Assembly: GCF_965638725.1 (NCBI RefSeq)
Contig: NC_134951.1
Span: 42,486,746 to 42,550,745, forward strand
Length of the DNA stretch: 64,000 nucleotides
Origin: Aptenodytes patagonicus
Taxonomy: Eukaryota > Chordata > Aves > Sphenisciformes > Spheniscidae
Direction of reading: 5' to 3'
In this document: positions 1-13,300 of the stretch, piece by piece
How positions within the stretch are numbered: position 1 is the stretch's first letter
Layout of the letters: each line of letters opens with the position of its first letter
Notes under the pieces: model-generated
Database searches by the model: none
Seen by the model: the letters and a program-made list of their open reading frames with translations, nothing else
Told to the model about the DNA's origin: nothing
Position numbers and translations under genes: made by a program

Positions 1-3000
1 TGTAGCTAGCCTTAGATGACAGGCATAATTCAAAACTATTTGTCCACTCTGTGACGTAACCATGAAAGGGGACAGAGTGAACACAGACATGTGGAAAGAA
101 AGGATGGCAACAGTAAATGGAGAGCAATTAGTGGAATACCCACAAACTGAGTGTAGATGCCTCATCTCTGCATTTTGCAGCCCCTGTAAGGGGGTCGCCT
201 TTGGTTTTGGACAAAGGATTTAGCCCCCCACTGCAGTGGACAGCTGTCACGACAACCTTCCCTGCACTCATTGCATTTGCAGGCTGTGATTTTGGCCATA
301 CCCCAGCAGTGCGAAACACAGCGTTGAGCATTGCAGCATGGGCACAGCGTTGGGGCTGACAGGACTGTGAAGGCAGCAGCTAGAAAACTCAACAGTGTCC
401 CATGCTCTAGAAGAAGAAGAGCATTTTTGCTGCAGTAAGATTCAACATTAGCTGCTATAGGAAGTGTATTTGCTCACTTCCAGATTTGGTTATTGGTTGC
501 CAGTACAGAACATGGTAGGGTCTTGATTTCTGCTGGTACTGTTAGGGATGGCATGTAAGTGTAAACTGAGAATGATATATTAGAGAGCTTAAGCTGGGAA
601 AGGGATGAAGACTTTATTTGCTATCTGGAGTCAAGATCAGATTGTCAATGATTGGTATACCAATTTGGAGCATGCTAAGTATTGGTAGTGAGTTTATGGA
701 GCTACCACACCCTGAAAACTAGGTATTTTTGCAAATTAACTTTTCACATTTGTAGTAGTGGTCAGAATAATGCACCCCCATGATACATCATGTAAGGAAC
801 TAAGAACACTCTGGCAGTTAATGGGTGTGAATATATAAAACCAACACGTCTGAGGATATCTGAAAGTTTAATTAATCTCTACTGAGAACTGAGAGAGGAA
901 AGATGTTTTGTGTTCCATAACTATAGACATGTTTCCTTGTGTGCCACTGGTCTTCAGTAACAAAGTTGGCAAAAGTGATAGCTCTAAAACAAAACAAAAA
1001 GCTTTCTTTTGTAAGTCAAAGTTTCATAGAGCTCTTGCTTGTAATGTCACAGCACAGCAGTACCCACAAGCAGCATTTTAAGGCTGTATTTCATAAATGG
1101 AGTCCGCTTTTACACAGAGCAGAGAAATGGACATGTGATGTTTGTGGTAAAAAAAAAGAAGGGAAAAGAAAAGCAATGCTAAAACGATGCTAAAAGATGT
1201 CCCCTCTTGGATGCTTCCATTACAAATCCTTCACTGTGTGCTTCAGTACTGGGATTTGGTGATGGAGGTGGTGGTTCTGGCATGTGGCAGGTGCATAGGC
1301 TGAAAAAATAGTTTCATTTTTCCACTTTCTGGGTGAATCTCTAGCATTTCTGTGCTGTGTTGTCCAAAGTGGTGGTGCCTTTACAGGGCAAGAGTCGACA
1401 CCTGATTAAGAAGAGCATTGCTGTGGACAAGTCTGATTTCCTGTCTCTTAGTTCTCACCCTCTGCAGCTACTCATATTTCCCCTCTGGGCTGAAAATTCC
1501 CATGCTTCAGCCTCCATGTGACTTTTTACAAGTCTGAGCAAGAATGTCAGCTCCTTCAGTTTTGCTAGCAAGGAAAAAGTTTTATTTCTCTTGCATGGTG
1601 CAAGCACTTGCCCAGCTCAGAAGCGACTGAAGGCAGCAACTTCGAACTGCTGGGCTCTATCCTTCCTAGAGCAGCAGAGGAAGAAACAAGTCAAGCTGAA
1701 ATAAAAGAGATCATTCAGCTCAAAGTGCTTTGTAGTTATGAGCAATGTATTGCCTGCTCACATTGGATTTTTCCGCGTATGTTCTTGGAGGTCTCTGCCG
1801 TAGGGCAGTCCAAGAGGGCTAAGCATGTGCGGATACAGACACCTCATTTCAGGATTCTTCAAGTCATTTCTATTCAGGGTGTCTGGTGGGAGAGCAAGTC
1901 TAAACACCCCATTCATTTCAAGAGGTGCAATAGCAAGGTCCAAGAGGTTAAGAAGAAATGAGGCTGACTGTAAAGATACTGAGCTGAACACAAAGGGAGT
2001 ATGAATCTCTGCAAGTGTTGGCTTGCTATGGTTTCAGTGGTGTGTCACTCCACATGACTGAAGTGGGATGCTCATGCTTTACCATAGTGTCGTATTCACC
2101 AACCATTTGTCAGGCAGACCAAACCTCCTCTGGGCACACCAAGAAGCTGGAATTCATCTCAACACACATTTGCCATCTTAAAGTTAAGAGAGTCCTGTTT
2201 GAAATGCTCATCTATGTACCTGCAAGCAATAGAGAAGGATAGGCATCTCAAGCAGGTGGCTCAGCTAATCCTGAAAAGGGGTTTAAGGCAGGAAGGATAA
2301 ATTGCCCTCCAGGGATATCTCCGTCTTGTCTTTGACTATAGAAGGAGCCTATGCAGCAAGTTTAGACTAGCAGCTTAAAACAGAGCTTGCTAAAGATTGG
2401 TAGGAGGATTCCCACCAAATAGTAATGGTAGGAACTATTCTATGTGCCCATCAATAAAGCTTGCTCCATCTTGAGTCCCGTGGCTTTAATATTCAGATCA
2501 AAATTGTACATTGCATACTTGATGCTATAGCTCTCACTGGCCAGACTTCCTGGGTGTACATGATTGTGAAGAGCAGGTGGAGCAATGGATGAAGAAAACG
2601 TGGCCTTCAACCCCAGCTCTTCCAGGACCTCTTTGTGTGACTGGAGAAGACACTTTGCCTCTCTGCCCCTCAGCTTGTCCATCTATAAAAAGAAACATTG
2701 GCACTGTTTTACGCTCAGTCAGGATCCTCAGAGCAGTCATTCACCTCAGTGATGCTGTGAGTGTTGAGAAGCACTTCTGCTCCTTGCTAGGCACTAGAAG
2801 ACATTTTTCTCTACCGCCTCCCAAACCTGCGTACAGAACTTAGTGGTGGTTTGGACATCCTAGGAAATGCTATTGGAGTGCCAGACGCTGCAAGACTCCT
2901 CTGTTACCCTAGTCTGAAGATGCTGATGCCCAGACTGACAGACAGCCTGCTGTGTTCTTCACCGGCTACCAGAAAGCATGCCTGGCCCGAGCCATCTCAA

Positions 3001-4839
3001 GCCCTCTCTTTGTCTGAAGAGACCAAATGCAGACCATGCACTTATAAAGGTGGCAGAGGCGGGTAAACAGGTATGAGGGAAAATCACCTTTTAGCTACCA
3101 GGCCCTATATTTTCTGCAAAGGTTTCTCTCACCTTGCACTACCTGTCTGATTATTAATTTAGGAAATGAACTCACACATACATTCTGGGGATCCAGTTCT
3201 TCTATACCTCTACTTAAAACTGTCATCAAAGAGGATTTCTGCTTGGAGACAGATATTTCTGTTTATTTCCTAAACTATTCCTTTGGATCTATTGATTTCT
3301 GAATTCTAAATTCCTCATCATGAGTGGTACCATGTCAGTCCAGACATAAACTTGTGTAGCAGTGACACAGAATCACAGCAGCTCCTTTTCTTACCCCAAG
3401 TTCTGCTCTGTTACATTGGTATAATGTCCCAGAGACTCCACTATGTGAACAAGGAATATTTACCTTGCACAAATTTTGACAGAGAAAAATTTACTCGGTC
3501 TGGCAGGTTTTCAGGACCATCCCATTCAGAAACTAACTTTCTGTCCGGTTAATGTCACTCAGGTCGGTATGCGCTTGCTTTGGAGATAGAGAAGAAGTGT
3601 TGCCTAGTGAGCAATGTCCAACTTTAACGGAGCAGGAGGGGTGTCAGGCCCAGCAGCCTGTCCAAAAAGGATCAGTAGTGTTGTCTGGGTGGATACTGCC
3701 CATCATCTCTCACTGCAAGCGGTGCTGGGCTGGGTATCAGCTGCAAAGCTGATGGGATCTGGAAAGGGAGATAGCAAGTCTTCCCACGTGGGATGAGGAA
3801 GCCTCAAACGCCGCATAAGCATTGTTCAACCCTTGTGGGGGCAAACAGGGGTCACGCAATGTGGGCTCCTTTCCTTTTGTCATCTCAGGGGCAGGTGTGT
3901 CAGCACAATTGTGGCGTTCATGATTAGAGATCAAAAATCCTGAGACTTTCAATGTGTATTTAAGGAATAGCATACTGGTTATACAATTTCATGGTGATTA
4001 TGTATGCACACACACATACATAAACACGTGCACATTTTTAGTCGCTGTATGAATTAGAGAATATATGCTGTTTGAATTTTATAGAACTGATGAATTTTAA
4101 AACATTTGCTTTGTTATATTCACCTCTGATCCCACAGTAAGTTCTACCCAGGTCTGTATCTAGCCAAGCTTCCTGAAGTAGATGTCTGGTAAAGCGAAAG
4201 AGACAGACACTCTCCATCTTCTACCCCCTCATTGTCTCCTTCATTTTCTGAGGCAGAGTAAATCAAGGATTTGCTTGTGCTGATGATTAGAGTACTCTGG
4301 TTTATTCCAGAAATTAATATTGTTCTTACTGAGAAAAAATGTATTTGAAATGCACACAGTAGGTGTGAAATGTATCATGCCTTTAAAATCAGTCTTCTAC
4401 CACTGAGACAGGCACCTGGGGGGAGCAGTGGGGGGGATTCTGGTTGATTTTGAGGTGGGTTTTTTGTGACCCTTCCCTTGTCAGCACGATATTAATATCT
4501 CTTATTTGTTATGAGTATTAGCTGCTGCAACAAAACCCAACCAAGGGCAGGACAAAAGCATTTTTCTGGTTAATAAAAGGATATGATGTGCTAGTCATCA
4601 TAGGATGTTATTAGCGTGAACCACAGTCTTCTGTATTCAGTATAACCAATTTACTACAAAAAGGGAAAATAGAAATACGGTGTATATAGTATATAGCTGA
4701 AAAACAAATGACTTCCAGTGGCATTCTGCTGAGAATTAGAGCCAAATACTGTCCTTTCTCTTTCTCCAACATACACACCAACTCCTGCTATCCTAATATA
4801 CATTACTTCCAGCAGAGTTTGATTCATCATATTTTATTA
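1..4839. other. non-coding stretch, no gene recognised
   Basis: No exon, RNA gene or recognisable mobile element was found. The open frames are short, overlap on both strands and resemble no family I know. A 22-bp alternating purine-pyrimidine run rich in CA lies at 4001-4022. By position this is probably intron 1 or 5' flank of HTR1E, which is inference only. Confidence 0.6.
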
Positions 4840-5060
4840 CACCTGTTAAAAGGCAGCTCAATCTTTATAGTGGATGAACTTTTGTAATTACTTTATATTT
4901 ATGTTGCATTTGTGGGTTAATTATATTGTGCTTATGGGTTTTGAAGGCTAATTACCACTAATTCATATAATGACATGTCTGAAATGCTTGATATTCAATT
5001 GTTTTCATAATGATATATTTTGCTTATCTTGTATTTACATGGTAATTGCTCCAGACATGT
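4840..5060. promoter_or_regulatory. AT-rich block with clustered TAATTA motifs (possible enhancer)
   Basis: About 220 bp contains three exact TAATTA palindromes (4885-4890, 4918-4923, 4949-4954), plus TAATTC near 4959, TAATGA near 5009 and TAATTG near 5043. TAATTA is the core bound by many homeodomain proteins. The block has no simple-repeat structure. AT-rich sequence produces such motifs by chance, so a regulatory role is only a suggestion. Conservation across birds would decide it. Confidence 0.25.
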
Positions 5061-7544
5061 AGTTACAGTGACAGTTATGTGAGCTTAGGCGCAACTAAAA
5101 GACTGCAAGAGCAGAGACATGGTTTAGTTATCCCAGGCAGTGGACAAAAATAAACAGTTTAGCTTGGCTGTAGGTACAGTAAGGGTCTCAGAGAAAAAAT
5201 ATGCCTTCATATGAAAGCTACAGCTAGAACTAGTTATTGCTAAGGCCACAAAGAATGTAACTGCAGTATCACAACAGTGGCCATATTATATGGGCAACCA
5301 AAAAATTGTCTATATGTGCTGTCAGCTCTGCGAGTGTCTGGCATTGATCTATTGGTTCCCATGGCTTCCACTACCAACAGCAAAGTTCCAGAAATAAAAG
5401 CAGTAATTCTCTTTTTCATGTGATTTTTTGGGAGCTATTGACAGGGTTTAGCTTGGGATTTTTGTTCAAATCACGGCACGGGGCCCAAGCCCCACGAGCA
5501 TTCGCCTTAAGACTGCAATGGTAGCACGAGTCCAGTTCAAATACAAACTCACGCTACCTTAAATGTACTGAAGCATCCTTGGACCCTCTTCCCACGTGGC
5601 ACACTGAGGGTGCATCAGGCCACCGTGGAGGTCAGAGCTCAGCCAGTCTAATACCTGAATGTCTCTTCATCAGGGCGATTTGCACCCAGGACTTGTGCAA
5701 GAATTGTTTTCTCATACTAAACAGGAGTCTGTCCTTGACCTTTAGGGTGTTGTACACCACGTGGGCTGTCAGTAATTCATTTCTCCTGTGCTTGCAGCAA
5801 GCACACTGGCCAGATGGAACTCCCACGCTCGCAGTCCCCAGCAGCAGTCTCATGCCACCAGCCCAGTGCTTTTCACCAACATGAGACATTTTTTCAACAT
5901 GCATAAGGACCCGCAGCACCTTCTGCTACAATAAAACTATTTGTTCAGTCATACAAAATTTTCCTTTCAAAGCAAGTCTAGAGCCATTGTACGAGTCATC
6001 TGCTTTATTTTATCAGCGAGAAATTGGGCATATATTCACTAAGGCTTAGTCTGAAATCTTTTGCTCACAGTGGAAAAATTTCCGTTGATTTCAAAGGGTC
6101 TCGGATCAAGCTTCAAGGTCCTTAATACACTATTAAGTTTTAGTCTGTCAAATTTGTTCATTTGGGGCCTTTATGAATTGCAGAGCAGTTGTGTACAGAA
6201 GGAAGTCATGTGGAGATTAAATAAACCCCATCGACATCAGTCTCCTGATGCAGAATAGCAGCAAGAAACAAATATTGACTTGAAAAACAATGCATGTACA
6301 GTGACATTTAGCTCGTGTAAAGTGATGGTCTCAGTATAAATACAAATAGCACCATTTCCCCAGGGCTGAAAAAATGATATTCATCGGTAAATATTTGTGT
6401 GTCTTTGACATGTCTCTAAGCAGCAAGATGAGAATTTGAGATGGAAAATGCATTCGCAGGTGAGAATTCAGTGCAGATTTTTCTTACAGCTTTTCTCGAC
6501 GCGTTTGGGAGACCTTGAAAAGCAGATGCTTCCTCTTCTAGTTAGTGGTTTAAATGTAAAGTAACAAAACTAAACAGACCATGGCGCAATAGGTTCCTGC
6601 CAGTAGTTTTCTGACCCTGCCACTCATGCTGTGCTATACTGCAGGGCTCCAAGCCTGAAAACACTCCTCAGAAAGAAAACCTAAAGTAGCTAATTAATTT
6701 AGGAGCCTCATACCCGTATTCAGAAAGGATTTATGCACCCGGGAGCTAATGTTTCACTGTCTTTCTATGAGAGTTAGGGATTTTATGGCCCAGGGTTTCT
6801 TTTCAGTAGGAGTTAAGTGACCTAAGCATCTTTAATAATGTAGCACCTGTATAATAGGCTTTTTCCTCTGTATGAGGAATAACAGCACAGTTCATCAATA
6901 TGAGGAATGAGTGCACAGGCTCAGACTCTTCAGGTGGGAAAGAGAAGATTGAAGGTCCAACTGATGACAACAGAGGTCTTTAAAACCACAGGTGACACAG
7001 GAAAGCTGGCTGGGCAGTAGCTGTTCACCATAGGGAATGAGTCTTCCCTACGGGGTGCAGTCTTAGAAACATATTTACGTTCCCTTTAGGCCATAAAACA
7101 ATGAAGATAAAGTAGGATTTCAGGCATGTGCCTAGAGATAAGCCCAGTTCATTGGCAGGTTACAATGCTCCTGAATTTCTAATGCCAGCTCAGCATTCGG
7201 GCATCAGGGGCTGCAGGACAAGTCAATCCCGTTGTCTTTACACAGTCTCCTGCTTGCAAACTGCATTTCCCCCCCCAAGGCGTTAAGAAGTGAGGAATTG
7301 GACCGTGCCTCCTGCAAGGCCTGTGTGCAGTATGTGAAGTGTTAGGCTTGCAAACTGTGTCGGGATCTTCAACTCAAAGAGAGTAAAAATGAGGATTGCC
7401 AGCTGGGGAGAAAACCCAACTGTTCCTTCAGCAACTTTTTCTAGTTACGTTAGACATAGTCCTCTTATTCTTCAGGGGAATTTTTAAGATGTTCCAGTGA
7501 GGTGCTTTAATAGTTGGTAAATTAAACGGATTCTCATCTAGGCT
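5061..7544. other. non-coding stretch, nothing recognised
   Basis: No coding exon, structured RNA or identifiable repeat was seen. The longest open frames (about 100 aa on each strand near 5580-5920) overlap each other and show no familiar motif. Confidence 0.6.
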
Positions 7545-7625
7545 CCCTTTCCCATGAAAAGTTGGACTGGATGACCTTTCAAGGGCTCTTCCAACCTGGC
7601 CTGTGCTATGAGTCTTTCTAATGAA
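7545..7625 (+). mobile_element. CR1 LINE 3'-end fragment
   Basis: The stretch resembles the conserved end of CR1: a 'gttggactggatgacct' type motif, then a 'cttccaacct' segment and a degraded 'ctatgagtct' tail. The young copies here end in the same order at 21665-21739 and 35205-35276. It is short and diverged, so it is an old 5'-truncated insertion. It makes no protein. Confidence 0.7.
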
Positions 7626-10292
7626 GGATTTTTTTAAAAATACTTTTCCCACATAGGATTTTTCTCCAGCAAAATTGTCTTTATTTACAACAATTTTACA
7701 AGTTCTGCATGACTTCTATTCCAAAAGGACCATGGGAGGAGAATCGCAACGAGGCAGTTTTGTTTCTAGTTACAAAACAAACAAAACATTATATTAGTTC
7801 AAAGGATACTAAGCTTCAAAATAGCTCGTATTATTTTAAAAGTTACCATTCCTGAAGCTCTAAGGATAGTTCTTCCATTCTCCACATAACTGAAACCTCT
7901 GGGGAAGTCAAGAATTTAAAAAAAAGAGTAAACAGTAATCAAAATGAGTTTTGAATAATGGATTTTCTTTTCATAAGCCCATTCAAAAGAGGAAACAAGC
8001 ATTTCTTCCTTAGAGAGATTAAACTGTTAGTGACCAAGGGGACACTGAAACATTTTGTCCCTGGATCTATTTTTTAAAGCAAGAGAACTTTTTTCAGAAG
8101 ATAATAGAGTGAACTCTTCTCCCAAGTCCTCCAGCACCTTGTTGTGTCATTCTCTATTTCCTTCAACCACCAAGATGCTGTCTATGCTATTCCCAGCTAA
8201 GAAATGTGGGTCTCTTCAGCACCGGTATTCCAGTATCATGACAGCATGGCCTCTACAGTTAGAATTACCAGCTTTTTTTTTTTAACGCAAAAGTGACTGT
8301 AGTTTATTTTGCTTTGGGAAAATGTCACTGGGACTTGTTACGGATGGATCTGCATCTTAGCTGCTGCCTGGCTGACCGAGCGATGTGACTGCAGACAGAC
8401 TCCTGCTCAGGGGACCATTCACGTGCCATCTGGAGAGCAAACATTGAGGGGCTTCACTTTACAGTTAAACCTTACTAACCAGCTTCATGAATACTGGCCC
8501 CTGGGCCACCCATAGTCAAGCATCATTCCAAGCGTTGTTCTTCTAAGGAGGGCTAATAAGTGCTGGAAATGGCATGCTCCTCTGCCCTCCCCCCTTACGA
8601 ATTACACAGAGTGATCGCAGAGCTTAGCTGCCAATGTCTGATACGGTATCTCATTATCCAAGCTGTCCTCCCACCTGTATTTTATCTGATTGCAGGTCTT
8701 AGTCATACAGTCAATGAATAAATAGTCTGAATGGAAGTTTGAGCAGCAGGAGGAAGGATTATGGAGGGCCCCACGGATCCGCCAGTACTCAGCATCTGTG
8801 CTCTTTTGTTTTATGCCTGTGTGTGCGCCTTGCTGAATCATTCAGTAAAACAAAAGAGAAACACAGAGCAAAACAACCAGGCCAAAAAAAGCAGTGGGTA
8901 CTGCAGCAGCACAAAACCTGGGGCAAATGTCTTCCCTTGGGACAGTTGCCTGTTCCATAACCAGAGATTTCGGTCCGTCACCAGATCTCTAATGTTTATA
9001 CATTTTCCTGAAGCAGGTTTTGTGTTTGTCATCTTTAAAAATCCATAGCAGGGATCAGTGCCATGGTCAATCTTATGAAACAACATAGGTTAAAAAAAAT
9101 TAAAAGCTTTAAAAATTTAGTTAAAAACACAGGAGAGGCAACATTGGTAGAACAGCATCTTGTAAAGATGCATGCACAAAGACAGGTAAAACAGAAAATG
9201 CAGAGAAAAGGTCTCCTTTAGTGGTGAAAAACATTTAGAAATATGAAGTTCTTAACCGTAAGTTCTCTTAAAAAAAAAATTAATCAGAGAACAACCTCTC
9301 TGCATGAGAGTAACTGCTAAGCGTGAAGGTTGCAAGGGTCAGCAACATGTGCAGACTGTATTTTTCTTCCCAGATGAGAGGTTAAGTGTGTAGGTTACAT
9401 GTCCTGGGTCTGGCTATCTACTAAATGAGGAAGTCACCAGCGATCAAGAGCCCCTTCTTTGCACTGAGATGAGATCTGCTGATAAGCACAGCTCTGGAGC
9501 AGCCAAATGCTGCTGTGCAGCAAAGCAGCTTGCATGCCTCTGTTAACGTAGATGTCCCAAGTATCAGGGAAGAGCATGTCAGCTAGCTTTAATCAGGTTA
9601 ACTCACATAACAAGGCTGTCTAGCTGCAGGGACTGGGAACTCCATGGTGGAGAATTTACCCTGTTTCTTGGCTGGGTGAATTAACCCATTCAGCACTCCC
9701 TGCTAATGTAGCATGACGTTTCTGGTACCCAAGCTATCTCATTTCAGCACTTAAACAAATACAGTCTGCAAAACAAATGGACATCTTTTTCTTTTCTGCG
9801 CTGTCAGGCACAGATTTACAGTGGAAGGTTTCTATCTATCTCCGTAACTCACCTCTGGAGAAAGAGGAGGCACAGGGAGAAGGTCTTCCTGCCACAACTC
9901 GGTGGAATAGGCAGCCCTTACATGTTTTGATAGTGTAGGGCTGTACAACTGATTACTATAAATTCTGCCCCAAAAAAGGTTGCAAGATCCAGCTACCCAT
10001 GTCTCTTGGCTCCACAGTATGGGAAAATACGGCCTCCGATATTCGTAGGTTAAACATCTCAGGATTTAAGGTAGGGCATGAAAAGGGGAAAGTGAAGCGA
10101 ACTATAAGGAATGAGCTGAACCTTAAATGAGTATTTTGTGTAGTATAAAACAAAGGGCACTTTTTAAATGTACAGTGCTAAAAATCTAAAGCGTTATGAG
10201 AAGTGATGATGAGTTTTAAAGTTATTTTTAATTCAATAGTCTCTTTAAAGCAAATTATTATAAATTTAGAGTATTATTTATTACAAATCATT
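7626..10292. other. non-coding stretch, nothing recognised
   Basis: An 11-base T run lies at 8273-8283. No gene, RNA or clear mobile element was seen. The ORFs near 8739-9086 overlap on both strands and are not convincing. Confidence 0.6.
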
Positions 10293-10322
10293 ACAACTAG
10301 AGTAGGCATCTACTCTAGTTGT
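10293..10322. repeat. perfect inverted repeat, 13-bp stem and 4-nt loop
   Basis: The left arm (10293-10305) is exactly complementary to the right arm (10310-10322), with loop GCAT at 10306-10309. The stem reads ACAACTAGAGTAG on the left. It lies in AT-rich sequence with no other repeat signature. It could form a hairpin in DNA or RNA, or be the core of a small palindromic element. No function can be assigned. Confidence 0.75.
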
Positions 10323-13300
10323 TTACAAGAAATCTGGGTATTTTACCATCACAGAGAATTTTATTTATGTCTGGCTAAAGACACGATGAAATCTGCATTG
10401 AATCCTAGTTTGTATCAGATTGCAGCTCAGCATCTTATGAGCTTGCATTGCCTAAGATTTACTAATTTTTTTATTGAAAGTAGATAAAAATGAGTAATCA
10501 TCTGTGAATGATAATTATACCACTGCTTGTGGGAGGAAGCATGGTTTGAAGATCGTCATTAATTATTGTTTCTCATTTGCATGTGCCAAGATTGACACCA
10601 GGAAAGCTTACCTCTGAAGTGTGATCCTGGAAGGATTTCTGTAAAAATAGCTTTGCAAAACTGCCAGCTTGCGGTCTTTCATTGATTCCAGGTCAGATTA
10701 ATTCAGGCCCAGGTTTGCAGTGGTTAGGCAAAAGGGTGCATTTTCAAATGAGCTAGTTACACCATGGCAAAACTCATCCTGGAGATTCTTAAATGAGTTT
10801 AAAACAGGTGTACATCAATTTGGCTTAAGAAGGTGCCTTACCAATTGAAAATATATCAATAAGCCCAGCCTAAAGTATTCGACTAACAGTATGCAGTTTC
10901 TTATAACTGGAATTTCAGGTTAGAGTATAATTGTTTTCAAATATAATGATCTTGAGCATTGCCAACATGACAGAAGCATTTGTGAAGTGGATGGGAAGAG
11001 CCTATAGGAAGCTGCATACCTGTAGCAAACTGCATCACTGTATAATTTTTGTTAGAGAAGAGTGCAGGCAGGAACTTCAGCAATGAAAAAAAAATTTCTC
11101 CCATTTTGAGGGCATAAAGGCTGGGAGCTGGGATATACTGAGGGAGACGAGTCTTAGTCCCGACCTCCCCCTGAGCCAGAGCCTCTCTTGCCCCTCCAGA
11201 GAGAAGATATTGATGGGCTGCTGACAGTACCATGGCTTCTTGGGAGGCAGCACCTCCCCTCTCACGTCAGTTTTCTCCCAGGCTCCTAACTGGGAAGAAA
11301 ATCCTCCAGGCTGGCAGTGTCCACTGGGAAGGGAGGTTAAGCCACCCTGACAAGCTGAGGGAGATCCACTTTCCGATGCTGAGAGAGTTAAAACATCATG
11401 GTCATGCTGGCGGTGCTCTTCACTCAGCCCATCCTCTGGCCAGGACCGAGCCAGGGGCTCCCTTCAGCCCTAGCAATCTTCATTACACAAACACGCTGGA
11501 GAACAGGTTGCAGGCCATTTTATCCTTGATTGCAACGTACTGTGCTCTGGATATTTATGTCAGGGTGAGTACATGTATGAGCGTTAGTCGGATGCCCACA
11601 GATAGAAATACACAAACAGCTGTGCCTCCACATGCCTTGCTTAGTGCTGAGTTCCTCCGACCTGTCTTTCCATCATGCTGTTCGGTTCACCAGTGTGCAC
11701 AAGGAAAATCTAAGTTGAAGGTCAAATTCATAGCTCAGTTCATACAAACTTCATAGTAATTTCATTCTCGGCCTCATTCAGTCTGTGTAGAGAAAGGTCG
11801 CATCCCTAAATCTGAGGCCCCGTAATGCAGCTAGGAATTTCTCAGAGACAGGTTCTTACAAAATATCAGATCTGACACAAAAATAGCCATTTCATTTATT
11901 GTCCTACCCCAGTTTATGCTGTTGTAAGGCAACCTCGACCCACCTTCTAATAGTTTGCCTTCATTTTGCCTACAATACAGCTGGCATCAAAATCTCATGC
12001 TGTGAGCCTGAATATGAGCTGCCTGGTGACAGCAAGATTTTATTTTGCTGACAATCGTGCCACAGATGATTGGTGTGATTCTGACCATCTCCACTTTCTC
12101 AGCTTCTGGGTACCACTTTTCCCAATATGACATGTTACAAACAGCATCAGTGCCTATATAAATTGCAGTCAATTAAGACTGCTGCCATAACATGACCTCT
12201 GCAGCACTGAGATCCTCAGAAGCCTAAAGCAACACCAGCATGCCAGAATACAATACAAAGTATTTGGAAACCTGTAATCTTCAGTTAAACTCAGCTCTAT
12301 CGGTTGGCTACCAAGGAGCCGTGAAGTCGAAGAAGATTGGCTGAATTTACAAGAACAGGATGATCTAGAAAGTTGCAAGATCTTGTAAAATAATTTTGAA
12401 GTGAAAGGCTTGAATTTCAGTGCTTTGTATATGAACTTGGAATAGACAACCTCTTTGAGATAACAAGGAAGAGTGTTGGAAGTTTAGCATCTTTCCATAG
12501 TTCGAAATATTAATAGTATCATAAATGTGCTAAGTCATATTTTCCATAAGCTAACCACCTGTCTCACAAAACGTGCCACAGATTCTTGCCCTTCACAGCT
12601 ACGATCATGGAAATATTGAAAGTGAAAAGCACTCAGACCAATTCAGGGTTTAACAAAGTCAGATTGATTTCTTGCTGTCAAGGGCACAAAGACGTGTCAT
12701 TTGCACAGTGCCATGATTGCTCAGAGGAAATGTAAAACTGTGGATGTAAAGGAACTAACCTGCCCTGCACATACACATGTGCAATGCAAGTTCCCCTTGT
12801 TCTCTCCAAGTGATGTTATTCCATTTCTTATGAAATGGTGAAAAGTTCAGTGGCCAAGGAGTGGGAGTCAGTCTGTCCACCAGAAATTCAGAGTATTCTG
12901 CTACACAGTGGTCCTCTGCTGAGAAGGTGGAGATATTTTCTGGCAGAAGCAGACATGGACGTTGCCATCTCACAACTTAAAGCTGTCCAGTTGCTTTTAA
13001 GGAACAATTAATCATCCTCTTCCCCCTTTCCTCCTCCCAGACAGCACTCAATGCCATTACCGATAATCAGCTAATATGAAACATGATTGATTCCTGTTTG
13101 GAGGAACCCGGATGAGTTTCTCCCACCAAATCAGTAAAATTAGTCTGTGTGCGTAAAATTCACTCTGTATGAAATGACTGACAGCCTAAAGGGAGGCAGC
13201 TGCAAAACATAAACATGACAGTGCTTTTAGAGAGAGTACTTTAAATAAGAGAACTATGATGTTATTAATGTCCCTTCCAAGAAGTCACTTATAAAACCAC

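Noticed and set aside
11232..11756. 174-codon open frame (+)
   Set aside because: No recognisable domain or splice context. It overlaps frames on the other strand and fits chance in non-coding DNA.
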